Positions 22,956 to 35,600 of a DNA stretch of 64,000 nt are shown in pieces. How positions within the stretch are numbered: the stretch's first letter is position 1; each line of letters starts with the position of its first letter. The translations under genes were made by a program, and so were the position numbers. A model generated the notes under the pieces. That model saw only the letters and a program-made list of their open reading frames with translations. It had not been told where the DNA came from and searched no databases. This stretch comes from Anisus vortex (taxonomy: Eukaryota; Mollusca; Gastropoda; Planorbidae): positions 15,224,284 to 15,288,283 of the forward strand of contig OX421506.1 of assembly GCA_949126835.1 (NCBI GenBank), in the 5' to 3' direction.

Positions 22956-25284
22956 TCCAGGATGAACTTATTGATGTTTTTTATTTTTTTTGTCTTTCCA
23001 ATTGTATGTATGTTTAAACCCCGCCCTTCCCCTTTCTCTCTCTGACTTTATCTTTGAAACTTTTCATTTACTTGGTCATGAAGATTAAAAACTGTCTGAG
23101 ATAGGAACTAAGTCATATATGATAACAATGAAATGTGAATGTTTTATTCTTAGCTGATGTAAAACTTTGAAAACATGATAAGATAAAATTATTAAGTTAT
23201 ATTTTAGAATGGTTCTATGATAAAAGTGGATAATAAAATTGGTGTGAAGTCTGTGGCAAATTTTACTTAAGCTTTCTATTGTTGTTTTTATTTTAAACCT
23301 TTTTTTTTTCTTAGTAAATCTTTGCATGACCAGATGATTAGTTTGTTTGACCAGATGATTAAGTTTAAAAAATCTATTTTCTTGGTGCTGGGTGAAATGA
23401 ATCATCTCATTGAGTTTTATGTTCACTGCATGTGGCTGTTATCAAGTCTTTGTTTTAAATCATCTTTTCAGTTTCTTGTAATAGATTGGAGATGTTTCCA
23501 TAAGAAACATTGTGTCTTTAAGTACAGGCAATACTAATTTGTCAAGGACTTTTTTGCACTGGCCCTATTGTATCAATGTAAGGTAGTAATTAAGTAATGG
23601 GATAAATAATTTTAAAACAGGTCTATCGGTACCTGATTTAGTCTTGGAGAATGAAATATCTTTTTGTATGTCAACCACCTACTCTATCAATGTCATAATT
23701 TAAAATAGCTAAACTATTTTGTACAGAATTACTTCATAGTTTTCCCAGCATTACAATTATAGAATCTGGGTTAATTATACCCAGATTAATTATACTGCTA
23801 AATAGTTGTACACAGGGTACATGCCAACTGCCTCATTTTTATTTTCTAAAATGTCAATACAACTCCAATTGTGGTTTAATTAACATAAATTTATGCTTTT
23901 ATTTTGGAACTAGCTGAAAGTTGAGTTAATTGTGGATCAGAAAATAAATGATATCCTTTAATCATGCTCCAGATAATATTTGAGATTTTGTAACCAATAA
24001 CAGAATGGATGTAATGCACCAGATTGTTGTCTCAGTTTAAAGAAATGTTTATGATATTAGAAGTCAAGTACTTGTATTAACTTGTGTGTAAAGATAGGTT
24101 CACAAATTCATCTTTAAATGAGGTTTTGTTGTATTTCAGCAAATTATTATTTCAAAACAAGAATACAATTTATAAACTCTGATGTATTGAAGCTATTGTA
24201 AAATTAAGCTTTAATAAATTATCTTTTCGGACAATTTCAAATGTTGCTATAAAATTCAATTAAGTCATTAGTACAATCTATCTTATAACAACCATATTAA
24301 GTTACTATAATGCAACAATAATTTATATTATTTGGAAGTGAACTAATTGAAAAATGAGTTTTAGCAGATGTTAATAAATTTTAGTAAAACAAATTGACAT
24401 CTTCAGCCAATTATGCTTTATTACATTACACTATAAGGTTTTTGGAAAGAGATTTTTGTACTGTACCAGAATAAAAGAAATACATTATTAATATTAGCCT
24501 GAATGATTTTTCTTCCAATAGTCTGATTACAACCCCAACTACAATGTTTATACTAATTGAGTTCAGAAAATTAACCAAAGTTTGTGTGTTTTGCTCTCAT
24601 TGAATAACTCTTATTGCATTTTTAGTTGTTTTTTCTTTCAAGGGCCGTTTCTATGACCACATTTATTGATACATATTATAAAAGTTTGTCGATTTTGTTT
24701 ATAAAGACAAGTGAGAACCCTGAACTCTCTTTTCAGTGGCAGCCCGTACACTATAGAAGTCAATTAGTTGTATAAACATGACTGTGTTATAAATAATATA
24801 TAAAGGCTGCTAACCATGCTGTTTATTCACACCAATACTGTCCAGTATCACATAACTGTGGGTTAAAAATGTCTACTAGACTTCAACATTTCACTGCAAC
24901 AAAGTAAACTCGTACAGAATGACTATGATAAGTAAGAAAAAAAACAATATAATTGTTAGCCCAATGGATTATATTTCAAACATCCATTCCATAAAAGTAC
25001 ATAAAGATATTTAAAAAATCATAGTCAATAGTTAAAATATTTCTTTATACAAAAAAAATATATACAATAATGTTTATCTAATCAATTTATTACACAACTG
25101 ACTTAAAATGACCTAAATCATACTCAGCTTTTTTTATTTAAATCTCAATTTGTGTTTCTTACAATTGTAGTTAACCAGAAATTAAATGGTGTAAATAAAT
25201 ATATTTACATTTGTTATAACCCAAGACTAGTCTGTGAGGAACTAGTGCCTAAAAGCTTGATCCTGAGTGAATGCCATCAAGTGT

Positions 25285-25430
25285 TTGTGGTCCCTGGTGG
25301 AATGGGGTGGTCAAGCAGGTCACATAGGCCCAAAGGTTTAGTAATGAACTGGGACCCCCTTAATATTGTTGAGTTCAAATCCTGTTCAGTTGGTCTTAGG
25401 AATGTTATTTTTTGTTTTTAAATCAATTAT
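25285..25430 (+). mobile_element. Possible tRNA-derived SINE
   Basis: Contains a TGGTCAAGCAGGT stretch like a tRNA A box and a GAGTTCAAATCC stretch like a B box, with a T-rich end. No second copy was found in the window, so the call is weak. Confidence 0.35.
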
Positions 25431-26384
25431 CATTTGTAGAAATCTGATAGTTTACTGTATCTATAGTAAATAGTCAGGATTTGAAAAAAACAAAACATGC
25501 TCAAGTCTAATAAAGTGTCGGCAAGATATTTGATAATTTCATGACTTGATTTATGCAAGTCCAGCATGATCCCAAAAGCAAAAATTTCCCTCAGAAACAA
25601 TAAAATTGTGAGCCACCTGAGGTAAAAGATTACCTTCCAACAAAACCGAAATCAATCGCTTTTTAAAACTAATAATTTCTGAATATTGTTTGACATCTTC
25701 AGTTCAGCTTAAAAGTTAAGGCCAAGTATTCCCTTTAGATGTACGGTAAGGAATCTGTTGGCTGTCCATGTTCAATGTCATCTGTACAATCATGTTAAAA
25801 AAGTCTATCTACATAAAGTCAGAACAGGTGATTTAAACAATGATCAGATTCATCCCGAGTCCCAGATATTACAAGTAACAAAATATGCTTGCATTGCATG
25901 CAGACACAAATTGGTCATTCTTCTGATAACTACATAGTTTGAATAAACAATTCTATAAGAAAATACTTATAAGCAAAGTCTAAACATCATCATTCTATTT
26001 CTATGCAAGAAAATTGTAAAATTAAATTCAATAAAAAAAAAAAACACACATATACTTTCAATTTAAAAGACTGCACATATTTGTTCAAAATGTGATGCCA
26101 CAAGCCAGTATTGCTTAGAGGCCATTGGCATATAATGCAAGGCAAGAGGCAGCAAAAGGATTGGGGGGGGGGGGCAGTTACAGGTCATATTTCTTGGAAG
26201 AGGTTCTGAGCGGAAAATGCCAAACCCCTGCTAAATCAATAGCTATATATTAAATATCAAAAGCAAGCTTAATTCTTTACAAATGTTCCAGTATTTCTAT
26301 TTCTAGTAATAAAATGTTGTAGGGCCCCTTTCAGACCTCAATGATCCACACAGCTTCACCCATAGCATTAGCACCTGGCATGAG

Positions 26385-26520
26385 AGAACCCAACGCCCAA
26401 AAATAAATATCAGATGGTAAGATTCATGTCCTAAGAAAACTCCCAGCTGTACCAAGATTTAAACCCTATACCTTTGGAATGGTAAATGAATGCCCTCACA
26501 CTAGACCACCACACTTCAAT
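26385..26520 (-). mobile_element. Possible tRNA-derived SINE
   Basis: The minus strand shows GTGGTCTAGTGTGAGGGC (A-box-like) and AGGGTTTAAATCTTGG (B-box-like) with tRNA-like spacing. It lies just beyond the 3' end of ASB8. Confidence 0.4.
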
Positions 26521-26694
26521 TTGTCTCAAAAGTGTATTTTTGTGCTTTAGTCATAATAGGTGGTCCACTCATCTCGGAAATTATTCAACACACAGCCTTA
26601 GTGATAACACAAAGTTAAAAAACATGTTCATAAAGTTGCATGTACAATTCTAAAACATATCAAAGTCTATATTAAAAGCTACTAGTTACCAGCT

Positions 26695-29600
26695 TTAACT
26701 TATAAAATCACAGAGACCAGAGAATATATCTTTGTTGTCTCTCAGGAGAAGAAACTCGTGGAGCCTCAGCGGAACTGGAAGCATCGGTACCACGTTGGGC
26801 AGAAAGGTCGGCCCCATGGACTTCCTGATTTGCCGCCGACACAGCTCTAGCAGTGGCCTGGCCGTCTGGCAGAGGGGCCGCAGAATCTCACTCAGGCGAT
26901 TGTCATTGGCTATCAGCTGAACTGGCTGACCTTTGTCGTTGAGAATGTCAAATCGACCGGAGGCTTTGATGAGTAGCACGAGGGTGGCATCATCCTGTTC
27001 ATTGTTTAGGCCAGCAGCCTGGAATGAATGAGTTAGCTTGTTTTTTTTATCAATGAATGAGTTAGGTTTTTTTTTATAAATGAATGAGGTTTTTTATCAT
27101 CAGAAAAAAGACCAACCGAATTGGTTTTCATGCCTAACAAGCAGACTAGTTTAATATGTGTATTCAGTAACAGGATGCAAATAAAAATCATTCATACAAT
27201 TTATACAAAATATTATGTTTCTTTTTTCAGGGAAAAAATCCAAATCTTTTAGCCTTTTGAGATGTATTATTTCCTGCAACAATTTGAACAATAAATTTTA
27301 ACAGTAGGTTATTTACTACCAAATTTAACTATTACTTCAAATTTTGAGAACCACATCTTCAGTTTGCCTTTAATGCATTTTATGTTTTGAGTTTGTTTTG
27401 AATCACTGCCTGCACTATTTGAAAGGATCTATCATTGGCTGCTACTGACCAAACAAGGACAATTGAAGTAATGGTATTAATTTATATGTACAAAAAAACT
27501 ACCAGGGGTACGGTGGCTGAGAGGCAGTGCATTCGACTGGCTTTCCGAAGGTTCTGGGTTCAAATCCTGATGAAGACTAGGATTTGTTCCCAGGCTCGGA
27601 AGGTGTCTCTGAGTCTACCCTGCTCTGATGGGTACCTGACATTGGTTGGGGTAAAGTAAAGGCGGCTAGGCATTGTGCTGGCCACACATCCCTTAGAATG
27701 CCATGGCCACAGAAACTGGTGAACCCTACTTCACTGGCCCTAAGATCAATTTGGTCAGACATGTACTTTACACTTTTTTACATGAAAACTTCCATTGATT
27801 TTTTTTAAATTAATAAGTTATTTTAGAATCATCTAATGTACACCAGAGATTTATAACAAGTTTAAATGCCCTGAATGTATAGACAGCCAAACATAATATT
27901 CTATACGGCTTTAAGATTAAAACTGTTCTGAATAAATTGTATAAGACTGTCCCTTATATTGATAGCAATAATGCCTGTTCAAAAATGGTCAAATATTATT
28001 TTATTAAACAGATTTAGTCCAACAACAAATTGTTCTAAATTAAGTCTTTGAGGACTTTAATCCTAGTACATTAGTTTCTCTATAGCTAATTCTCTACCTG
28101 TATGGTAGCAGATCTCTGCAGTGCAGTATTTCCATTGTTGTTCCTAATATCAACATCAGCATTGTAATCCAGCAAAACCTTTATAACATCAAGATTGCCT
28201 GAACAGACACACCACAGAAAAAAAACACAAGTTCAAACTTTATGCACATCTCAAATATTTATATTTTATGTCTAAACACTTGCATGTCCAGATTGAAATA
28301 GTTACTATATTATTTAAATGAAACAAACTTCTGAAATATAGACAATATATTCTTTTTTTTCAAGGTTAAATGACTATGAAATAATTATTTCAGCGGACAA
28401 TGTTTTCTAACCTTAGATGTAATGCCTACTTGATTTTTGTCATTTCCACAACTAAAAATAAAAATGTTTACAGTCAAAAGTTGTTGACAGAATTCTTACA
28501 CTTATACTCATTTCAAAATCCCCACAAACTTTACAAACCCATATAGAGTCTTCTGATAAGTGTAAATTGTCTTATTGTTGACAGAATTCTTATTCTTATA
28601 CTCATTTCAAAATCCCCACAAACTTTACAAACCCATATAGAGTCTACTGATAAGTGTAAATTGTCTTATTGTTGACAGAATTCTTACCCTTATACTCATT
28701 TCAAAATCCCCACAAACTTTCCCCATACTTTACAAACCAATATAGAGTATAGAGTCTACTGATAAGTGTAAATTGTCTTATTGTTAACCCTTACAGTCCC
28801 GGTCACGTATATATCCATCGAGCTACTTCTTTTTCTCTGTCACCAAAATACAAAATCTCCTGGAACCCAGTAGCGTAGATTTCCAATTTATTTAAAGAAC
28901 AAAATAAAGGATTTGACCTTTCACCATACTCTCGGCAGAATATTTATTCGATAGCTGAATAGTTGAATTTTATTTGGGTTTTAAATTTATGAAAATTGAC
29001 CAATTACTGAGTTTTTATTGTGAAATTGAAAGTGCGATCCTAACAGACGCCACTGAATTACCTTCCGATATTATAAACGTACGTGTGGATGAGACTTTTT
29101 CTTATTGATTAATATTACAAATGAATACAATTACTTTATGAATTAGGTTTTTCTAATAAGGTAAGTTATTATGTTTCTAGCAATTTACTTTCTTCGTGTT
29201 ATCAATTTTTACCAACAAAAAAAGTAAAAAAATAATTTGAGAACCCTATGGATGTGTCAGCCATTCTGAAATAATGTCTGGGACGTAGGATATTATTATT
29301 AGTAAAATAATGGCTGGGACTGAAGGTATACATCACAGATAAGTAGGTCGGTATGGGAAAGGTGAATAGAACTCACAGCTCTGGAATAATTTATATTAAA
29401 AAAAACAGCCTGATACTGATTGTTGTTAATAACATAGTTGTTGACATAAAAAAATAATTTTAAGACTGCTTTGTTCATATAGTGAAATTTATAAACCTTT
29501 TTGCACATTGGCTAAGCAAATTACACAATTTTCCAAACTTTGCTCAGCTTCCCAAAAATGTCCAACACATATTATAATCTTTGAAAGAGTTGTGTATCTT

Positions 29601-32600
29601 AAGTCTAAGCTCTATCTTTCTCTATTTCCCATCATGCAAAATCTTAGAGAGTTCTATTTGTCAACATAAGTCTAACCTTTCTTGGCTGCCCAGATAATGG
29701 GAGTGTCATTGTTGTAGTCTAAAGCATTCACATCTGCAGCATTCTGTAGTAACAGTTTGACACAAGCAACATTGTTCTTATAGGAAGCCCAGTGCAGGGC
29801 CGTGTCCTCATTGCCATCACCTTTATTTACATCTGCACCATTCTAGAGAGAAGAACAGTTGCATTAAATGTCTACTAAAATAGATTTATTCATATAACTA
29901 ACAAGTGTTATGAAACTAAAAAGTTAATAAATTACCAAATGTTCCCCCATAGTTAATATTGCTTATGTGAACATGGGCTTCCATACTTTTTCCCCCATTT
30001 CATCAGAACTTGACGCTCGCCAAAATATGTCAACAATATTCTAGCTCTAATGTATCGATTGCTAGGAAAACGTGGAATATTGTCTATATATTCCTAGAAT
30101 ATTGTCTATATATTCCTAGAATATTGTCTATATATTCCTAGAATATTGTCTATATATTCCTAGAATATTGTCTATATATTCCTAGAATATTGTCTATATA
30201 TTCCTAGAATATTGTCTATATATTCCTAGAATATTGTCTATATATTCCTAGAATATTGTCTATATATTCCTAGAATATTGTCTATATATTCCTAGAATAT
30301 TGTCTATATATTCCTAGAATATTGTCTATATATTCCTAGAATATTGTCTATATATACCTAGAATATTGTCTATATATACCTAGAATATTGTCTATATATT
30401 CCTAGAATATTGTCTATATATTCCTAGAATATTGTCTATATATTCCTAGAATATTGTCTATATATACCTAGAATATTGTCTATATATACCTAGAATATTG
30501 TCTATATATTCCTAGAATATTGTCTATATATTCCTAGAATATTGTCTATATATTCCTAGAATATTGTCTATATATTCCTAGAATATTGTCTATATATTCC
30601 TAGAATATTGTCTATATATTCCTAGAATATTGTCTATATATTCCTAGAATATTGTCTATATATTCCTAGAATATTGTCTATATATTCCTAGAATATTGTC
30701 TATATATACCTAGAATATTGTCTATATATACCTAGAATATTGTCTATATATTCCTAGAATATTGTCTATATATTCCTAGAATATTGTCTATATATACCTA
30801 GAATATTGTCTATATATACCTAGAATATTGTCTATATATTCCTAGAATATTGTCTATATATTCCTAGAATATTGTCTATATATACCTAGAATATTGTCTA
30901 TATATTCCTAGAATATTGTCTATATATTCCTAGAATATTGTCTATATATTCCTAGAATATTGTCTATATATACCTAGAATATTGTCTATATATTCCTAGA
31001 ATATTGTCTATATATTCCTAGAATATTGTCTATATATACCTAGAATATTGTCTATATATACCTAGAATATTGTCTATATATTCCTAGAATATTGTCTATA
31101 TATTCCTAGAATATTGTCTATATATTCCTAGAATATTGTCTATATATTCCTAGAATATTGTCTATATATTCCTAGAATATTGTCTATATATACCTAGAAT
31201 ATTGTCTATATATTCCTAGAATATTGTCTATATATACCTAGAATATTGTCTATATATTCCTAGAATATTGTCTATATATTCCTAGAATATTGTCTATATA
31301 TTCCTAGAATATTGTCTATATATACCTAGAATATTGTCTATATATACCTAGAATATTGTCTATATATACCTAGAATATTGTCTATATATTCCTAGAATAT
31401 TGTCTATATATTCCTAGAATATTGTCTATATATACCTAGAATATTGTCTATATATTCCTAGAATATTGTCTATATATTCCTAGAATATTGTCTATATATT
31501 CCTAGAATATTGTCTATATATACCTAGAATATTGTCTATATATTCCTAGAATATTGTCTATATATTCCTAGAATATTGTCTATATATACCTAGAATATTG
31601 TCTATATATACCTAGAATATTGTCTATATATTCCTAGAATATTGTCTATATATTCCTAGAATATTGTCTATATATTCCTAGAATATTGTCTATATATTCC
31701 TAGAATATTGTCTATATATACCTAGAATATTGTCTATATATTCCTAGAATATTGTCTATATATACCTAGAATATTGTCTATATATTCCTAGAATATTGTC
31801 TATATATTCCTAGAATATTGTCTATATATACCTAGAATATTGTCTATATATTCCTAGAATATTGTCTATATATACCTAGAATATTGTCTATATATTCCTA
31901 GAATATTGTCTATATATTCCTAGAATATTGTCTATATATTCCTAGAATATTGTCTATATATACCTAGAATATTGTCTATATATTCCTAGAATATTGTCTA
32001 TATATACCTAGAATATTGTCTATATATTCCTAGAATATTGTCTATATATTCCTAGAATATTGTCTATATATACCTAGAATATTGTCTATATATTCCTAGA
32101 ATATTGTCTATATATTCCTAGAATATTGTCTATATATTCCTAGAATATTGTCTATATATACCTAGAATATTGTCTATATATTCCTAGAATATTGTCTATA
32201 TATACCTAGAATATTGTCTATATATTCCTAGAATATTGTCTATATATTCCTAGAATATTGTCTATATATTCCTAGAATATTGTCTATATATACCTAGAAT
32301 ATTGTCTATATATACCTAGAATATTGTCTATATATTCCTAGAATATTGTCTATATATTCCTAGAATATTGTCTATATATACCTAGAATATTGTCTATATA
32401 TTCCTAGAATATTGTCTATATATTCCTAGAATATTGTCTATATATTCCTAGAATATTGTCTATATATTCCTAGAATATTGTCTATATATTCCTAGAATAT
32501 TGCCTATATATTCCTAGAATATTGTCTATATATTCCTAGTATTACACCAAATTTAATCAGCTTTTCTTGAAGATTCTTGAAGCTTAGATACCAGTATCGT

Positions 32601-35600
32601 TGAGTATTGAATATGGTTAATTGAGAAGTGGGCTGGAAAAATCGAGTCAGTCGATCGTTTGCCTTTGTCCTGATAGGACATATTAATAAATTCTTATGTT
32701 TAAGGTCTTAGGGGATATTTTCTTGAATGAGGATTAAACTAGTGATATTAATTCTTTAACAGAGAGATACTTATTGGAAACACACTCAATATTATTCTCA
32801 TTGTACTTCCTGGATGTATATATTTATATTCAATGTAAATTCCTTGTTTTTAATTAAAATATGTTTTTTTATGAATAAACTTTATTTTGTGTTATACACC
32901 TGCTTGTAAATCTCTCTACTTCATCGTTATTAGTAAGTGATAATTAACATTTGCAACAACATTCTACTCCTTGTAATACTTAAAGAACTACATGTATAAT
33001 AGAACCATAACTACCAATTATTCAGCCAAATCTACCAAAAGTTATGGAGTTTATGGAATTATAGTGGATAAATGAATTCGAAGACCTAAACAAATATCAT
33101 ATACATCATCATAACCATAACATACTTATCTTTACACCATTTGATAAACATTATTAATATAGAACTAATATTATATTCTATAAGCTGACATAGATGGGGG
33201 CTTAGCCGATTTTCTACAAATCTAAACGTAATAAATTGGGATTAACTTATCATGAATTAACCACTATGTAATATAATGATGAGACTCGACGGAATTGATT
33301 GTCTAGAACCAACTCATAGATTTGCCAGGTATATCCATGTCATAATACAAGTTACTTGTCTAGCTAGCAACACAAGTGATTTCATTTTACAGTAGAAGAT
33401 GGACGTCGGAGAGGCCGTCAGCGGAAATGCTGGTTGGACAATATAAGAGATTGGACAAAGCTGCAAATGACTGAACTATTGACAGCCGCTCAAGATAGGA
33501 GAAAATGGAGAAAGATGACTGCTGAGGTGTCCATTCGCTCCCCCCCCCCTCCCCCCAACAACCAATACAGTCAAGGGATTGGTGATGGTATCAATTATAA
33601 GGATTGCTCAAATTGTTGTTGTTGTGATATTAAGCAATATAAATATCAACAAAAAGAAATAAGGGTATAAATACTTTTTAGCTGCCTCAGAGGTTTAAAT
33701 GGAAATTGACTCTGGACAATTTGGAAGGTCTATTGGAAATGAACTCCTCTCTGACAGTTACATTAGAAACAGAACAGGTATTACAAATGATCATAGATGA
33801 GAATAGTTAAAGAAGATGGACATGACTACCACATTAGTGACATTCTATGCATGGATGGGAAAAATGCTTGCAATCAGAGCCTTGGGATGGACAACAACTG
33901 GACTAGGGAAAGAGGAGAAGACCACTGAGAACTTGGAGAAGAACAATGGCAGAATCAGTGAAAGTCATGAGCAAAGCAAACCTGGCATGCGTGAAATCAC
34001 TTGGCTCACCCAGGATAGGGAAACATAAGGAAGAAAAGTTTTATGAGGAGACTAGTGTTGTCAGCTCAAAAAACAGAACTGAAATGGATTTTTTTTTTTA
34101 TCTCAACTAATTTTCAGTACTATTTACTACAAAAAATGAACTACAGTGGTACCTCGGGCTACAAACTTAATATGTTCATGAACTCGGTCTGTAAAGAAAT
34201 GAAGTTGAATTGAAAACAAGCTAGCTTATTAAAGAAGTAAACAAAAGAAACAAACCTCTAATAGTATGCTGACAATGGTTTCATCTCTCTCTGCAGCATA
34301 ATGCAAAGCTGTTCTTTTATAGCCATCAACTGCATTGACCTGGGAATGCATTTACCACAGGTAACAAATGAGGACATAGAAAAAAAAGGGTAGTCATTTA
34401 TAAATAAGTGAAGATCTCTTTTAGCTCATGTTGGTCTATGAGTTATGAGGCAAGGCATTTACAAGTTTCTGTGGCCACAGCATACAAGGGTATTGAGTAG
34501 CCAACACAAGAACCAGCTGCCTAACTTTGCCTCAACAATAATTGGTAGGCACCCTCCAGACCCTGGAAAAAATCCTAGCCTTTACCAGGACTCAAACACA
34601 GGCCTTTGGTGCGTCAGTCCAAATGCACTGCCGCCAGGCCATTGAATATCATAATTTGACTTTCTATCGTCAAATATATTGACATTGTAATAATAACTAC
34701 AGTGAACCCTCGTTTATTGCTGTAGATAGGTTCTGAGACCGGCCGCGATATCTGAAAATATGCGAAGTAGGGACACCATATTTACAGTATTTATTTTACG
34801 TGTATTCAAACTTTTAAAACCCCCCCTTTATGTGCTGTTAACAAACCACCCCATTACAGTAATGTGCAGATATCTACAATATGTTCATAGAGTACACAGG
34901 CACAAACAAAATATTTTGGGTCTTCATATATTGCAACTATTTTTGAAATTTCCGGAAAATCCGCAATATATTTTCTCAAGGTGTCTCTGAGTCTACCCAG
35001 CTCTGACATTAGTTGGGGTAAAGTAAATGCGGCTGGGCAGCATTGTGCTGGCCACACTCCCCTAGTATGCCGTGGCCACAGAAACTGGCGAACGCTGCTT
35101 CACCGGCCCTATGATCAATTTGATCCAAAAGATACATTACTTACTTACTTACAGCACATCATCTAGTGGTAAATAATGCATGGCACTGAAGGCGTTTAAA
35201 ATATGACTGAAAACGAGAAGACAACAAGAGGTCAGAATTAAACATTATATTATTTTCTTTAACCTAAGAGCTCACCCTGGCTCCTTTAAAGAGGAGTAAA
35301 TTGACTACATCAGCTTCCAAGCTCATACAGGCACAGTGTAGGGGAAGTAATGTCCCATGAAGTCTGTTCACGTCTGCACCTGGAAATAAGTTCAGGCAAT
35401 ATTTAGAACAACAACCATGTGTAGCTATAGTATCAATATGGGGATCAAGAATTGTATCAACCCATCTTTAATATATCTTCATTTTTGTATATAGTCCCTC
35501 TTAAGGTTAGAAAAAATTGGGTATGGTTAAACAAAGGTGTGTTTGCCAAGAAGCCTTGATTTTTTTTAAAGATGTTTTCATGAGGGGAAATCAAGATATA

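Larger units (their letters stand above)
22956..26694. other. Convergent intergenic region between ZC3H15 and ASB8
   Basis: Contains the 3' UTRs of the two convergent genes. An AATAAA at 23232-23237, about 280 bp after the ZC3H15 stop, is a plausible but unproven poly(A) signal. Apart from the two possible SINE pieces listed separately, I saw only AT-rich sequence and a G-run at about 26162-26174. Confidence 0.55.

Noticed and set aside
30076..32539. Regular direct repeats considered as a CRISPR array
   Set aside because: There are no unique spacers; units are contiguous 22-bp copies in an animal intron, so it is a satellite.
33816..34028. 70-codon + strand frame as a gene
   Set aside because: An adjacent frame shows the RRPLRTWRRT block of a decayed LINE; the ORF is the wrong frame.
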